This document shows, in pieces, positions 41,054 through 49,269 of a stretch of DNA of 64,000 nucleotides; the first letter of the stretch is position 1, and every line of letters begins with the position of its first letter. The position numbers were made by a program, and so were the translations under genes. The notes under the pieces were generated by a model that saw only the letters and a list, made by a program, of their open reading frames with translations, ran no database searches and had not been told where the DNA came from. The DNA is from Streptomyces sp. 549 (GTDB taxonomy: Bacteria; Actinomycetota; Actinomycetes; Streptomycetales; Streptomycetaceae): positions 46,885 to 110,884 of the forward strand of contig NZ_JASKMT010000019.1 in the NCBI RefSeq assembly GCF_030124175.1. The letters run 5' to 3'.

Positions 41054-41317
41054 ATGGAGCGGATAACAGTGCGTAGCAGGCCTCGCGTGCCTGCCATCAA
41101 CTGCGGTTCACAGGCGACGAGTTCGCGGCTGGACCGGCACCTCAGCGTGCTCGGTGGGCCCGCGGTGCCGCAGGGTGAGGCGGATGAGGCGACGACGCTG
41201 ATGCGGGAGCTGACCACACGCGACAGAGTGCGGACCCGGTCGAGTCGCGGTGCCCGCGTCTCCCTGTTCGCGCCGCTTCGCCGGCTTCGCCGCTCGCTCT
41301 TCGGAGGCCGCGGCTAG
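41054..41317 (+). CDS. Small conserved-looking hypothetical protein
   Basis: An 87-residue basic protein. The ATG at 41054 follows GGTGGGGAG. Codons have strong third-position GC, unlike the flanking gap, so it looks real. The sequence opens MERITVRSRPRVPAINCG, has a central acidic helix-like stretch (GEADEATTLMRELTTRD) and ends with Arg-rich APLRRLRRSLFGGRG. I know no function; similar short proteins seem common in Streptomyces, but that is memory, not a search. Not membrane-bound, no signal peptide. A strong hairpin follows at 41421-41459. Confidence 0.7.
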   Translation: MERITVRSRPRVPAINCGSQATSSRLDRHLSVLGGPAVPQGEADEATTLMRELTTRDRVRTRSSRGARVSLFAPLRRLRRSLFGGRG

Positions 41318-41420
41318 CCACCTGCCCGCCGGAGGCGGCCACGCTCCGGCGAGGGAGTGAGTCCCCACCGACCCAGCGCGACACCAAGGCACTGATCCCG
41401 TCCCGCCCGGCGGAACCGGA

Positions 41421-41459
41421 AGAGGACGCCCGCCTACGGGCCGTAGGCGGGCGTCCTCT
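41421..41459. terminator. Bidirectional terminator
   Basis: Bases 41421-41439 are exactly complementary to 41441-41459, a stem of at least 17 bp with a GGGCC-type loop, between the convergent small gene and the HutC-type regulator. Confidence 0.88.
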
Positions 41460-41483
41460 TCGGCGTTCAGCCGAGTACGTCGT

Positions 41484-42263
41484 TCACCCGAGCACGTTCT
41501 CCACCGTCACCGAGAAGGAGAACCGGTCCCCCCGGTAGTGGATGCGCACCACGTCGACCGCGCGCCCGGCGGCGTCGTACGTCACCCCCGTGTAGTGCAG
41601 GATCGGGCTGAGCAGTGGCACGTCGAGCAGCTTCGCCGTCTCCGGGTCGGCCAGGCGGGCCTCGACGGTGTCCGTGATGCGGGAGATCCGCACCCCCACC
41701 TCGTCCCGCAGCAGCTTGGTCATCGGCATGCGCTCGAGGTCGGCCGGCCTGATGTGCGCGGCCGTCTCCGGCCGCACCAGGTTCTCCGCCCAGTTCGTCG
41801 GCTCCCCGCTGGCGGGGTCGCGGCGCAGCCGCCGGTAGGACACCGCCTGGTCCAGGTCGGGGAAGTACTCGGCCAGCTCGGCCGGCACCGGGGCCGGCCC
41901 GTGCTCCAGCAACGTGGTGACGTCGCCGGACTGCTGCGCCACGATGGTGTCCACCGAGCCCAGCAGCCGCACGGTCCGGCCCCGGCGGGCGTCCGGCTCG
42001 ATGAACGTGCCGCGCCGCCGGTGCCGGCTGATGAGCCCTTCGGTCTCCAGCTCCTTCAGCGCCTGGCGCATGGTCAGCACGCTCACGCCGTAGTGCTCCG
42101 CCAGGGACTCCTCGGTCGGCAGTCGCAGTGGCGCCTCGGGGGAGCGGCCCAGGATCGAGGCCCGCAGTGACTGCGACACCTGGTACCACAGCGGCAGCTT
42201 GCGGTTGAGCTCCAGGGAGTCGGGAGCGAAGACGCCCACGGTGCCTCCTGCTGGTCGGGTCAT
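41484..42263 (-). CDS. GntR/HutC family regulator with UTRA domain
   Basis: A 259-residue regulator. The N-terminal winged helix (about 20-90) has LPLWYQVSQSLRASILGR, LPTEESLAEHYGVSVLTMRQALKELE and the wing RHRRRGTFIEP. The C-terminal UTRA effector domain runs from about 95 to 255 (VRLLGSVDTIV..., HYTGVTYDAAGRAVDVVRIHYRGDRFSF). It is coupled to hmgA by an ATGA overlap, so it most likely senses an intermediate of tyrosine/homogentisate breakdown and controls the pair. A dyad upstream of hmgA at 43626-43649 is a candidate site. Confidence 0.9.
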   Translation of the reverse strand: MTRPAGGTVGVFAPDSLELNRKLPLWYQVSQSLRASILGRSPEAPLRLPTEESLAEHYGVSVLTMRQALKELETEGLISRHRRRGTFIEPDARRGRTVRLLGSVDTIVAQQSGDVTTLLEHGPAPVPAELAEYFPDLDQAVSYRRLRRDPASGEPTNWAENLVRPETAAHIRPADLERMPMTKLLRDEVGVRISRITDTVEARLADPETAKLLDVPLLSPILHYTGVTYDAAGRAVDVVRIHYRGDRFSFSVTVENVLG

Positions 42264-43600
42264 GGGGTCGGGTCATGGGTGAAGTGCCGCTCCAGACCCT
42301 GCCACACATCGTCGTAGGCGTCCTGGAGATGCCCGGCGCCCAGCGCCTGCCCGGTCGTGGTCACCGGCCACCGGGTCTCGAACATGAACGCCAGCCCGTC
42401 GTCCACCTTCTGCGGCACCAGGTCAGCGGCGCTCGCCCGGTCGAAGGTCTCCCGGTCCGGGCCGTGCGCCGACATCATGTTGTGCAGGGAGCCGCCGCCG
42501 GGCACGAAGCCCTCGGCCTTGGCGTCGTAGGCGCCCTCGATCAGCCCCATGTACTCGCTCATCACGTTGCGGTGGAAGTACGGCGGCCGGAAGGTGTCCT
42601 CGCCGACGAGCCAGCGCGGCGCGAACACCACGAAGTCCACCGAGGCCTGCCCCGGGGTCTCCGACGGGGAGGTCAGCACGGTGAACAGGGACGGGTCGGG
42701 GTGGTCGTAGCTGAGGGAGCCCAGTACGTTGAAGCGCCGCAGGTCGTAGCGGTAGGGCAGGTGGCTGCCGTGCCAGGCCACCACGTCCAGCGGCGAGTGG
42801 TCGTAGCGCGCCGCCCAGAGGCTGCCGCAGAACTTGTTGAGTACCTCCACCGGGCCGTCGGACTCCTCGTAGGCGGCCTGCGGGGCTTCGAAGTCCCGGG
42901 CGTTGGCCAGCCCGTTGGCTCCGATCGGGCCGAGCTCGGGCAGGTCGAAGGGGCGGCCGTAGTTCTCGCAGACGTAACCGCGGGCGCTCTCGTCCAGCAG
43001 TTCCACCCGGAACCGCACCCCGCGCGGGATCAGCACCACGTGCCCGGGGTCGGCGGCCAGCATGCCGAACTCGGTGTGCAGCAGCAGCCCGCCGCGCTCG
43101 GGAACGATCAGCAGCTCGCCGTCGGAGTCGCTGAACACCCGGTCGGTCATCGAGGCGTTCGCGGCGTAGAGGTGGATCGCCATGCCCTCGCGGCGGCGGG
43201 CGTCGCCGTTGCCTCCCACCGTCCACAGACCGGAGACGAAGTCGGTGCCGGGGGCGGGCTCGGGGAGCGGGTTCCAACGCAGCCGGTTGGGGTCCGGCGT
43301 CTCGTCGAAGGGGGCCGTGTGCAGCGTCTCGCCGGCTGCGCGCGGCGGCACCCGGTGGAACGCCGGGTGGGCGGCCGAGGGGCGGACGCGGTACAGCCAC
43401 GAGCGCCGGTTGTGCGCCCGGGGCTCGGTGAACGCGGTGCCGCTCAGCTGCTCGGCGTACAGCCCCAGGGGCGCCCGCTGCGGCGAGTTGCGTCCGACCG
43501 GCAGTGCCCCGGCCACCGCCTCGCTGCTGTGCTCGTTGCCGAAGCCGGTGCGGTAGGTCAGTGCCTCCGCCGTCTTGCGTGCCTGTCCGCCGACGCCCAT
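42260..43600 (-). CDS. hmgA: Homogentisate 1,2-dioxygenase
   Basis: A 446-residue iron dioxygenase that opens homogentisate to maleylacetoacetate in tyrosine and phenylalanine breakdown. Diagnostic stretches are TYRTGFGNEHSSEAVAGALP at the N-terminus, PDPNRLRWNPLP, IPRGVRFRV, CENYGRPFDLPELGPIGANGLAN (in parts), and the iron-ligand region PPYFHRNVMSEYMGL with later SLHNMMSAHGPD. Losing this enzyme gives the brown ochronotic pigment. The ATG at 43600 gives the normal N-terminus; the longer open frame is not conserved. Maleylacetoacetate isomerase and fumarylacetoacetase are not adjacent. Confidence 0.96.
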   Translation of the reverse strand: MGVGGQARKTAEALTYRTGFGNEHSSEAVAGALPVGRNSPQRAPLGLYAEQLSGTAFTEPRAHNRRSWLYRVRPSAAHPAFHRVPPRAAGETLHTAPFDETPDPNRLRWNPLPEPAPGTDFVSGLWTVGGNGDARRREGMAIHLYAANASMTDRVFSDSDGELLIVPERGGLLLHTEFGMLAADPGHVVLIPRGVRFRVELLDESARGYVCENYGRPFDLPELGPIGANGLANARDFEAPQAAYEESDGPVEVLNKFCGSLWAARYDHSPLDVVAWHGSHLPYRYDLRRFNVLGSLSYDHPDPSLFTVLTSPSETPGQASVDFVVFAPRWLVGEDTFRPPYFHRNVMSEYMGLIEGAYDAKAEGFVPGGGSLHNMMSAHGPDRETFDRASAADLVPQKVDDGLAFMFETRWPVTTTGQALGAGHLQDAYDDVWQGLERHFTHDPTP

Positions 43601-43625
43601 GTCCGCCCACTTCCACCGCTGAAGA

Positions 43626-43649
43626 ATTCCTTTAGGAGACCATAGGAAT
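43626..43649. promoter_or_regulatory. Candidate operator upstream of hmgA
   Basis: ATTCCT (43626-43631) and AGGAAT (43644-43649) are perfect inverted arms 12 bp apart in a markedly AT-rich island just upstream of hmgA. Probable site for the coupled HutC-type regulator. Confidence 0.55.
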
Positions 43650-43718
43650 AAGGGCGGGGTGCTGCAAGCCCCCACGCCCCCGGGGCCTGGTGAAGTGCTC
43701 ACGGCACCCGTCCGGCGG

Positions 43719-45083
43719 TCAGGCGGGGTTCCGCGCCCGCCCCCGGGCCGCCCCCGGCGCCCTGGCGAGCAGTGCCGCCGCCGCCGGATGTGCGGCGCGG
43801 TACGGCACCAGCAGCCTGCACATCCGCTCCGCCGCGCGGTCGGCCTCCCCGGAGCGCAGCGAGGGGTGGTCGTCTGCGAAGTCGCGCCAGGTGCCGAACG
43901 CCTCCTCCAGCCGTCCGGCGCGCAGCAGCACCTCGGCGAAGCGGGCCCGGGTCAGCGCCCGGCCCCGCACGTCACCGGGCGCGCGTTCGATGACCGAGCG
44001 CCGCAGGGCGGCCAGCGCAGCGGGTACGTCGCCCAGGGCCTCCAGAGCCGCAGAGGCCTGGTAGGACAGCGCCGCCGCCGGGTAGCTGGTGAAGGGATCG
44101 CCGCCCCCGTCCCCGCCGTCGCAGTCGGCCCTGGTGGCGAACCGCTCGGCGGTGGCCATCGCCTCGACGCTGCCGCGCCGGTCGCCGGCCGTCGCGCGGG
44201 CGACCGCCGCCTGGGAGTGGGCGAACGCCCGCACGGCCGGCGGCGTGGCGGACGCCGCGCCCACCGCCGCCTCGGCCAGCCGCAGTGCCGTCTCCCGGTG
44301 GTCCAGGCGCAGCGCCTGGGCGCTCATCGCACGGACCACCTGGGTCCACGTCACGCGGTCGCCGGCCTCGTGGGCCAGGCGGTGGGCGTAGCCGTAGTAG
44401 TGCTGCGCCAGGCCGTGCAGCCGGCCGTCCTCGTACATCCGGCCCAGGACGAAGGTGAGCCGCCCGGCGGCGGAGAGCAGCGGTGCTTCGGCGCGGGCCG
44501 GCAGCGGGTGCCGGAGCATCGGGCTGACGTCGTCGGCGAGGTAGGCGCACAGCGCGGTACGGGCGTTGCGTCCGCCGTGGCTGTCCATCGAGGTGGCGAA
44601 GAAGCGGGCCGCGTCCTCCAGTGCTGCGAGCGATCCGGGGGCCTCCCTGCCCGGCACCGGCTGCCGGGGCCGTCCGGGTCGGCGCGGCGGGGGCGACAGG
44701 GCGGTGATCGCCTCGGCCACCCGGTACGGGCGCTGGTGCAGCGGTCCGCGGTGTGCGGGGTCGGAGTCGGAGCGGCACAGCGCGGTGAACCCCGCCACCG
44801 GGTCGGCGGCCGGCGGGCCCGCGGCGGGTGCGTGGAAGCCGGCGTCCAGCGGGGTGACCGGGCGGGCGAGGCGCCGGGAGAGCGCCTCCGCCGCGAACTG
44901 GGCCGCAGGTCGGCGCGGTTCGGTGCCCGCGAGCCAGTGGGCCACGGTGGTGCGGTCGTACCGCAACCGGGTGCCGATCTCGGCGGCCAGGGAGTTCACC
45001 GCCCGGGCCAGTGCCTCCTGGGTCCACTCCGCCTCGCCGAGCAGCGCCCGGAGCCGGGTGTTCGGCGTGCGCTGAGGGGACAT
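43719..45083 (-). CDS. HTH regulator with TPR-like helical repeats (NsdA-like)
   Basis: A 454-residue Streptomyces-type regulator. The N-terminal helix-turn-helix (about 8-60) reads TRLRALLGEAEWTQEALARAVN, then LRYDRTTVAHWLAGTEPR, typical of the HTH/TPR proteins that include NsdA and related developmental or antibiotic-production regulators. From about residue 150 onward is all-helical, with repeated Ala/Leu-rich pairs in the style of TPRs (YYGYAHRLAHEAGD, ALRLAEAAVGAAS, AALEALGDVPAALAALRRSV). Effector unknown. The ATG at 45083 has AGGGGA nearby. It is divergent from the molybdopterin oxidoreductase gene. Confidence 0.8.
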   Translation of the reverse strand: MSPQRTPNTRLRALLGEAEWTQEALARAVNSLAAEIGTRLRYDRTTVAHWLAGTEPRRPAAQFAAEALSRRLARPVTPLDAGFHAPAAGPPAADPVAGFTALCRSDSDPAHRGPLHQRPYRVAEAITALSPPPRRPGRPRQPVPGREAPGSLAALEDAARFFATSMDSHGGRNARTALCAYLADDVSPMLRHPLPARAEAPLLSAAGRLTFVLGRMYEDGRLHGLAQHYYGYAHRLAHEAGDRVTWTQVVRAMSAQALRLDHRETALRLAEAAVGAASATPPAVRAFAHSQAAVARATAGDRRGSVEAMATAERFATRADCDGGDGGGDPFTSYPAAALSYQASAALEALGDVPAALAALRRSVIERAPGDVRGRALTRARFAEVLLRAGRLEEAFGTWRDFADDHPSLRSGEADRAAERMCRLLVPYRAAHPAAAALLARAPGAARGRARNPA

Positions 45084-45508
45084 GCCCCCTTGTTCTCACA
45101 CCGTGCGGCCGGTCGGCAGGGCGTACGGATGCACGCCGCGCGGCGCCGCTGCCTCGGTGTCATGCGAACGGGGGAGTATCCGGACGCACTGCCGCCTGTC
45201 GCTGGCGCGGATGCGGGTCGTGCGGGACGGTCGGGGCATGAATGATCCTTTTGCATATGCCGATGTGGCGTCTTCCAGCGTTTTCTCCTCGTCGGGGGAT
45301 GTGTTCCCGGTCACGTGTCCGGTGCCGGCGCCTCCCGCCCAGGCTGCGCGACCGGCGCTTTTCGGACTTCCTTCCGGACCGCCCACCGGCGGACCGGCTC
45401 CCGCACCAACTCGTTGACGCATGCATGGTTGCCTCGGGGAACTTCCTCGGTACAGTCGGGCGCACCGAGTGCCGAGCCCGCTGCCACTGCTGTCCGCGAG
45501 GAGACCCC
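45084..45508. other. 425-bp divergent intergenic region
   Basis: Contains a candidate promoter for the oxidoreductase gene (45429-45456). An open frame at 45238-45417 was examined and rejected on codon use. A TGCATATGC palindrome (about 45252-45261) lies near the regulator side. Confidence 0.5.
45429..45456 (+). promoter_or_regulatory. Candidate promoter of the molybdopterin oxidoreductase gene
   Basis: TTGCCT (45429-45434), 16-nt spacer, TACAGT (45451-45456), giving a leader of about 45 nt before the GCGAGGAG site of the ATG at 45509. Confidence 0.5.
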
Positions 45509-47818
45509 ATGGGGGAGAACACCGGAGCGTTGCGGATCTGTCCGCTCTGCGAGGCGACGTGCGGCCTGCGCGTCACCGTCGAGGAAGGGCGGATCACCGC
45601 GGCGCGCGGCGACCGCGACGACGTCTTCAGCCGGGGCTTCATCTGCCCCAAGGGCGCGTCCTTCGGGCAGTTGGACGGCGACCCCGACCGGTTGACCCGG
45701 CCGCTCGTGCGGTCGGGCGGCGTGCTGCGTGAGACGGACTGGGACGAGGCGTTCGCCGCCGTCGCCACCGGCCTCGGGGCGGTGCTGGCCGGCGGCGGAC
45801 CGGAGTCCGTCGCCGTGGTGCTCGGCAATCCCAACGTGCACACCGTGGCCGGCGCGCTGTACCCGGGCGTGCTCATGGGCTCGCTGCCGGGGGCGGCCCT
45901 GTACACCGCCAGCACCTTGGACCAGATGCCCAAGCACGTCTCCAGCGGGCTGCTGTACGGCGACCCCGACGCCATCCCGGTGCCCGACCTGGACCGCGCC
46001 GACCACCTCCTGGTCGTCGGCGCCAACCCGGTGGAGTCCAACGGAAGCCTGTGCACCGCGCCCGACTTTCCCGGCCGGCTGAAGGCGCTGCGCAGGCGCG
46101 GCGGCACACTCACCGTCGTGGACCCGCGCCGCACCAGGACCGCCGCGCTCGCCGACCGGCACGTCACCGTCCGGCCCGGCGGCGACGCGCTGCTGCTGAT
46201 GGCCATGGTGCACACGCTGTTCGACGAGGACCTGGTGGACACCGGCCCCGCGGGCCCGTCCCTCAGCGGGATCGCCGAGGTCGGGCGGCTGGCCGCCGAC
46301 TTCCCGCCGGAGGCGGTGGCGGCCCGCTGCGGTGTGCCCGCCGCCACCGTCCGGGAGCTGGCCAGGGAACTGGCCGCCGCCGAACGCGCCGCCGTGTACG
46401 GCAGGGTCGGCAGCACCACCGTGGAGTTCGGCACCCTGACCAGCTGGCTGGTGGACGTGCTCACCGCGCTCACCGGCAACCTCGACCGGCCCGGCGGCCT
46501 GATGTTCCCGCTGTCCGCCACCGAGCGCGCACCGCGCCCCTCCGGCCCGGGCCGCGGCTTCCGCACCGGGCGGCGCCGCAGCCGGGTCAGCGGGCATCCG
46601 GAGGTCAAGTCCGAGTACCCGATGGCCGCGCTCGCCGAGGAGATCGACACCCCGGGTGAGGGGCGCACCCGGGCGGTGCTGACGGTGGGCGCCAACCCGG
46701 TGCTGTCCGCGCCCGACGGCGACCGGCTGGACCGGGCGCTGGCCGGACTCGACTTCATGGTCAGCGTCGACCCCTATCTCAACGAGACGTCCCGGCACGC
46801 CCACGTGGTGCTGCCGCCGCCCCGCCCGAGCCGCAGCCCGCACTTCGACTTCGCGTTCAACACGCTCGCCGTCCGCAACCAGGTCCGCTACAGCCGGCCG
46901 GTGGTCGAGCCGCGCGACGGCGGCGAGCAGAGCGTGCCGGAGACGGAGATCCTGGCGCGGCTGGCGCTGTGCGCCGCCGGGCAGCCGGACGCGCCGCCGG
47001 AGTCGGTGGACACCGCGGTCATCGCGCGCCGACTGGGCCGGGCCGTCGCGGACCCGCTCTCCCCGGTGCACGGGCGCGACCCGGACGCACTCGCCCGGGC
47101 GCTCACCGGTGCCGACGGCCCCGAGCGCCGCCTCGACATGATGCTCCGCCTCGGCCCCTACGGCGACGGCTTCGGCGCCGACCCCGGCGGGCTGTCGCTG
47201 GAACGCCTGCTGGACCACCCGCACGGCATCGACCTGGGTCCGCTGCGCCCCCGGCTGCCCGGCGTGCTGAGCACGCCCTCCGGCACGGTCGAGCTGTGCC
47301 CGTCGGCGATCGCCGCCGACGTGCCCCGGCTGCGCGCCTCCCTGGCGGACCGGGATGAGGCCGTGGTGCTGGTCGGCCGCCGGCACCTGAGGTCGAACAA
47401 CAGCTGGCTGCACAACGTCCCGGCGCTGCGCGGCGGCAGCAACCGCTGCACGCTCCAGGTCCACCCCGGTGACGCCGCCCGGTACGGCCTGGCCGACGGC
47501 GAGCCGGCGCGGATCAGCTCGGCAGGCGGCAGCGTCGAGGCGGTGGTGGAGTGCAGCGACACCATGCCGCCCGGGGTGGTGAGCCTGCCGCACGGCTGGG
47601 GCCACACCCGGCCGGGCACCCGCATGTCGGTGGCCGCGGTCGAACCGGGTGTCAACGTCAACCAGTTGCTGGACGGTTCGCTGCTGGACCCGCTCTCCGG
47701 CACCGCCGTGCTCAACGGGTTCCCGGTCCGGGTCGAGCCGGTGGCGGCGGCCGGGGACCCGGTACCCGCGGGCCACGTGAGCCACGGCACGCGGCAGGGT
47801 GCTGACACCGGAAACTAG
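45509..47818 (+). CDS. Molybdopterin-dependent oxidoreductase, DMSO reductase family
   Basis: A 769-residue catalytic subunit carrying a bis-MGD molybdenum centre. The N-terminal 4Fe-4S binding cysteines are ICPLCEATCGLRV (CxxCxxxC) with the fourth in GFICPKG. Then GDPDRLTRPLVR, a Rossmann-like ADHLLVVGANPVESNG, and the C-terminal molybdopterin-dinucleotide domain (about 650-769) with RSNNSWLHN, PGDAARYGLADGE and PHGWGH. It resembles formate dehydrogenase/assimilatory nitrate-reductase-like proteins; the substrate is unknown. It has no Tat signal, so it is cytoplasmic, and no small subunit follows. The ATG at 45509 with GAGGAG is clear; the longer frame upstream is not coding. Its stop codon lies inside the next gene's operator. 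Confidence 0.92.
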   Translation: MGENTGALRICPLCEATCGLRVTVEEGRITAARGDRDDVFSRGFICPKGASFGQLDGDPDRLTRPLVRSGGVLRETDWDEAFAAVATGLGAVLAGGGPESVAVVLGNPNVHTVAGALYPGVLMGSLPGAALYTASTLDQMPKHVSSGLLYGDPDAIPVPDLDRADHLLVVGANPVESNGSLCTAPDFPGRLKALRRRGGTLTVVDPRRTRTAALADRHVTVRPGGDALLLMAMVHTLFDEDLVDTGPAGPSLSGIAEVGRLAADFPPEAVAARCGVPAATVRELARELAAAERAAVYGRVGSTTVEFGTLTSWLVDVLTALTGNLDRPGGLMFPLSATERAPRPSGPGRGFRTGRRRSRVSGHPEVKSEYPMAALAEEIDTPGEGRTRAVLTVGANPVLSAPDGDRLDRALAGLDFMVSVDPYLNETSRHAHVVLPPPRPSRSPHFDFAFNTLAVRNQVRYSRPVVEPRDGGEQSVPETEILARLALCAAGQPDAPPESVDTAVIARRLGRAVADPLSPVHGRDPDALARALTGADGPERRLDMMLRLGPYGDGFGADPGGLSLERLLDHPHGIDLGPLRPRLPGVLSTPSGTVELCPSAIAADVPRLRASLADRDEAVVLVGRRHLRSNNSWLHNVPALRGGSNRCTLQVHPGDAARYGLADGEPARISSAGGSVEAVVECSDTMPPGVVSLPHGWGHTRPGTRMSVAAVEPGVNVNQLLDGSLLDPLSGTAVLNGFPVRVEPVAAAGDPVPAGHVSHGTRQGADTGN

Positions 47819-47830
47819 CGGCGCTAGTTT
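47802..47830 (+). promoter_or_regulatory. Promoter of the aldehyde dehydrogenase gene, leaderless
   Basis: CTGACA (47802-47807), 17-nt spacer and TAGTTT (47825-47830); the ATG at 47837 is 6 nt downstream of the -10, so the transcript should begin at or next to the start codon. The promoter lies over the last codons and stop of the oxidoreductase gene. Confidence 0.65.
47812..47830. promoter_or_regulatory. TetR-type operator, perfect 19-bp palindrome
   Basis: AAACTAGCGGCGCTAGTTT is perfectly palindromic about the central G and covers the -10 of the aldehyde dehydrogenase promoter. A related sequence occurs at 51096-51114 beside a tetR gene, so that TetR is the likely ligand. Confidence 0.8.
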
Positions 47831-47836
47831 GGGGGG

Positions 47837-49255
47837 ATGCAGGCACACGACGCTATGTACATCGACGGCGCCTGGCGCCCCGCCCGGGGCACCGCGTCCA
47901 TCGAGGTCCGCAATCCCGCCGACGAGAGCGTGGTGGGCCGGGTACCGGCCGGCGACGCCGCCGACGTCGACGCGGCCGTCCACGCCGCGCGGGCCGCGCT
48001 GCCCGGCTGGGCGGCGACCGCGCCGGCCGAACGGGCCGCCCGGCTCGGCGCGCTCCGCGACCGGCTCGCCGCTCGCCGGGAGGAGATCGCCGAGACCGTC
48101 ACCGTGGAGCTGGGCGCCCCGCTGAAACTCGCCCGCACGGTGCACGCCGACCTGCCGACCGCGGTCGCCGGCTCGTACGCCGTCATCGCCGCCGAGTACG
48201 ACTTCGAGGAACGGGTCGGCAACTCCCGCGTCTTCCAGGAGCCCGTCGGCGTGGTCGGGGCCATCACCCCCTGGAACTACCCGCTGCACCAGGTGGTCGC
48301 CAAGGCGGCACCCGCCCTGGCGGCCGGCTGCACGGTGGTGCTCAAGCCGGCGGAGGACACCCCGCTGGTCGCCCAGCTGTTCGCGGAGGCCGTGGACGAG
48401 GCCGGCTTCCCGCCCGGCGTGTTCAACCTCGTCACCGGCCTGGGGGTCGAGGCCGGGGCGGCGCTGGCCGCACACCCCGAGGTGGACCTCGTCTCCTTCA
48501 CCGGCTCCACCGCGGTCGGCCGGAAGATCGGCGCGCTCGCCGGCGAGGCCGTCAAGCCGGTGGCGCTCGAACTGGGCGGCAAGTCCGCGAACGTCATCCT
48601 GCCCGGCGCCGACCTGGCCAAGGCGGTCAAGGTCGGTGTCGCCAACGTCATGTCCAACTCCGGCCAGACGTGCAGCGCCTGGACCCGCATGCTGGTCCAC
48701 TCCGACCAGTACGAGGAGGCGGTCCGGCTGGCCGCCGAGGCCGTCGCCCGGTACGTGCCCGGGGACCCCCGGGCGGAGGACACCCGGATCGGCCCGGTGG
48801 TGAGCGCCGCGCAGCGCGAGCGCGTCACCGGCTACATCGAGCAGGGCGTGAAGGAGGGCGCCACCCTGGTGGCGGGCGGCCCCACGGCTCCCGAGGGCTG
48901 CGAGCGGGGCTACTTCGTCCGCCCCACGGTCTTCGCCGGGGTCACGCCGGACATGGCCATCGCCCAGGAGGAGATCTTCGGGCCGGTGCTGACGGTCCTT
49001 GAGTACCGCGACGTCGACGACGCCGTGCGCATCGCCAACGGCACCGTGTACGGCCTGGCCGGCGCGGTGTGGTCGCAGGACGAGGACGAGGCGGTGGCCT
49101 TCGCCCGGCGGCTCGACACCGGCCAGGTCGACATCAACGGCGGCCGTTTCAACCCGCTGGCGCCCTTCGGCGGTTACAAGCACTCCGGCGTGGGCCGGGA
49201 GCTGGGCCGCCACGGCCTGGCCGAGTACCTCCAGACCAAGTCCCTGCAGTTCTGA
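47837..49255 (+). CDS. NAD(P)-dependent aldehyde dehydrogenase
   Basis: A 472-residue ALDH superfamily enzyme, cytoplasmic, oxidising an aldehyde to the acid. Motifs are VVGAITPWNYPLHQ (Asn of the oxyanion hole), VVLKPAEDTPL, VSFTGSTAVGR (cofactor loop), LELGGKSANVI (general-base Glu) and SGQTCSAWTRM (nucleophile Cys). EEIFGPVLTVL and PFGGYKHSGVGRELG finish the fold. ATG 47837 is chosen because the promoter places the RNA start there; ATG 47855 is the alternative. It is followed by an alcohol dehydrogenase gene 14 bp on, so an alcohol-aldehyde-acid route is likely. Confidence 0.95.
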   Translation: MQAHDAMYIDGAWRPARGTASIEVRNPADESVVGRVPAGDAADVDAAVHAARAALPGWAATAPAERAARLGALRDRLAARREEIAETVTVELGAPLKLARTVHADLPTAVAGSYAVIAAEYDFEERVGNSRVFQEPVGVVGAITPWNYPLHQVVAKAAPALAAGCTVVLKPAEDTPLVAQLFAEAVDEAGFPPGVFNLVTGLGVEAGAALAAHPEVDLVSFTGSTAVGRKIGALAGEAVKPVALELGGKSANVILPGADLAKAVKVGVANVMSNSGQTCSAWTRMLVHSDQYEEAVRLAAEAVARYVPGDPRAEDTRIGPVVSAAQRERVTGYIEQGVKEGATLVAGGPTAPEGCERGYFVRPTVFAGVTPDMAIAQEEIFGPVLTVLEYRDVDDAVRIANGTVYGLAGAVWSQDEDEAVAFARRLDTGQVDINGGRFNPLAPFGGYKHSGVGRELGRHGLAEYLQTKSLQF

Positions 49256-49269
49256 AGGAGGCCACCGAC

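Noticed and set aside
45238..45417. Possible 59-residue small protein MNDPFAYADV...
   Set aside because: Third codon positions are only about half to two-thirds G/C, unlike the genes around it, and no good ribosome binding site; treated as intergenic.
45311..49213. A 1,300-codon open frame antisense to the oxidoreductase and ALDH genes
   Set aside because: It is a shadow of strong third-position GC bias in real genes on the other strand; the product is low-complexity Gly/Arg/Val-rich and matches no family, while the + strand proteins carry clear motifs.
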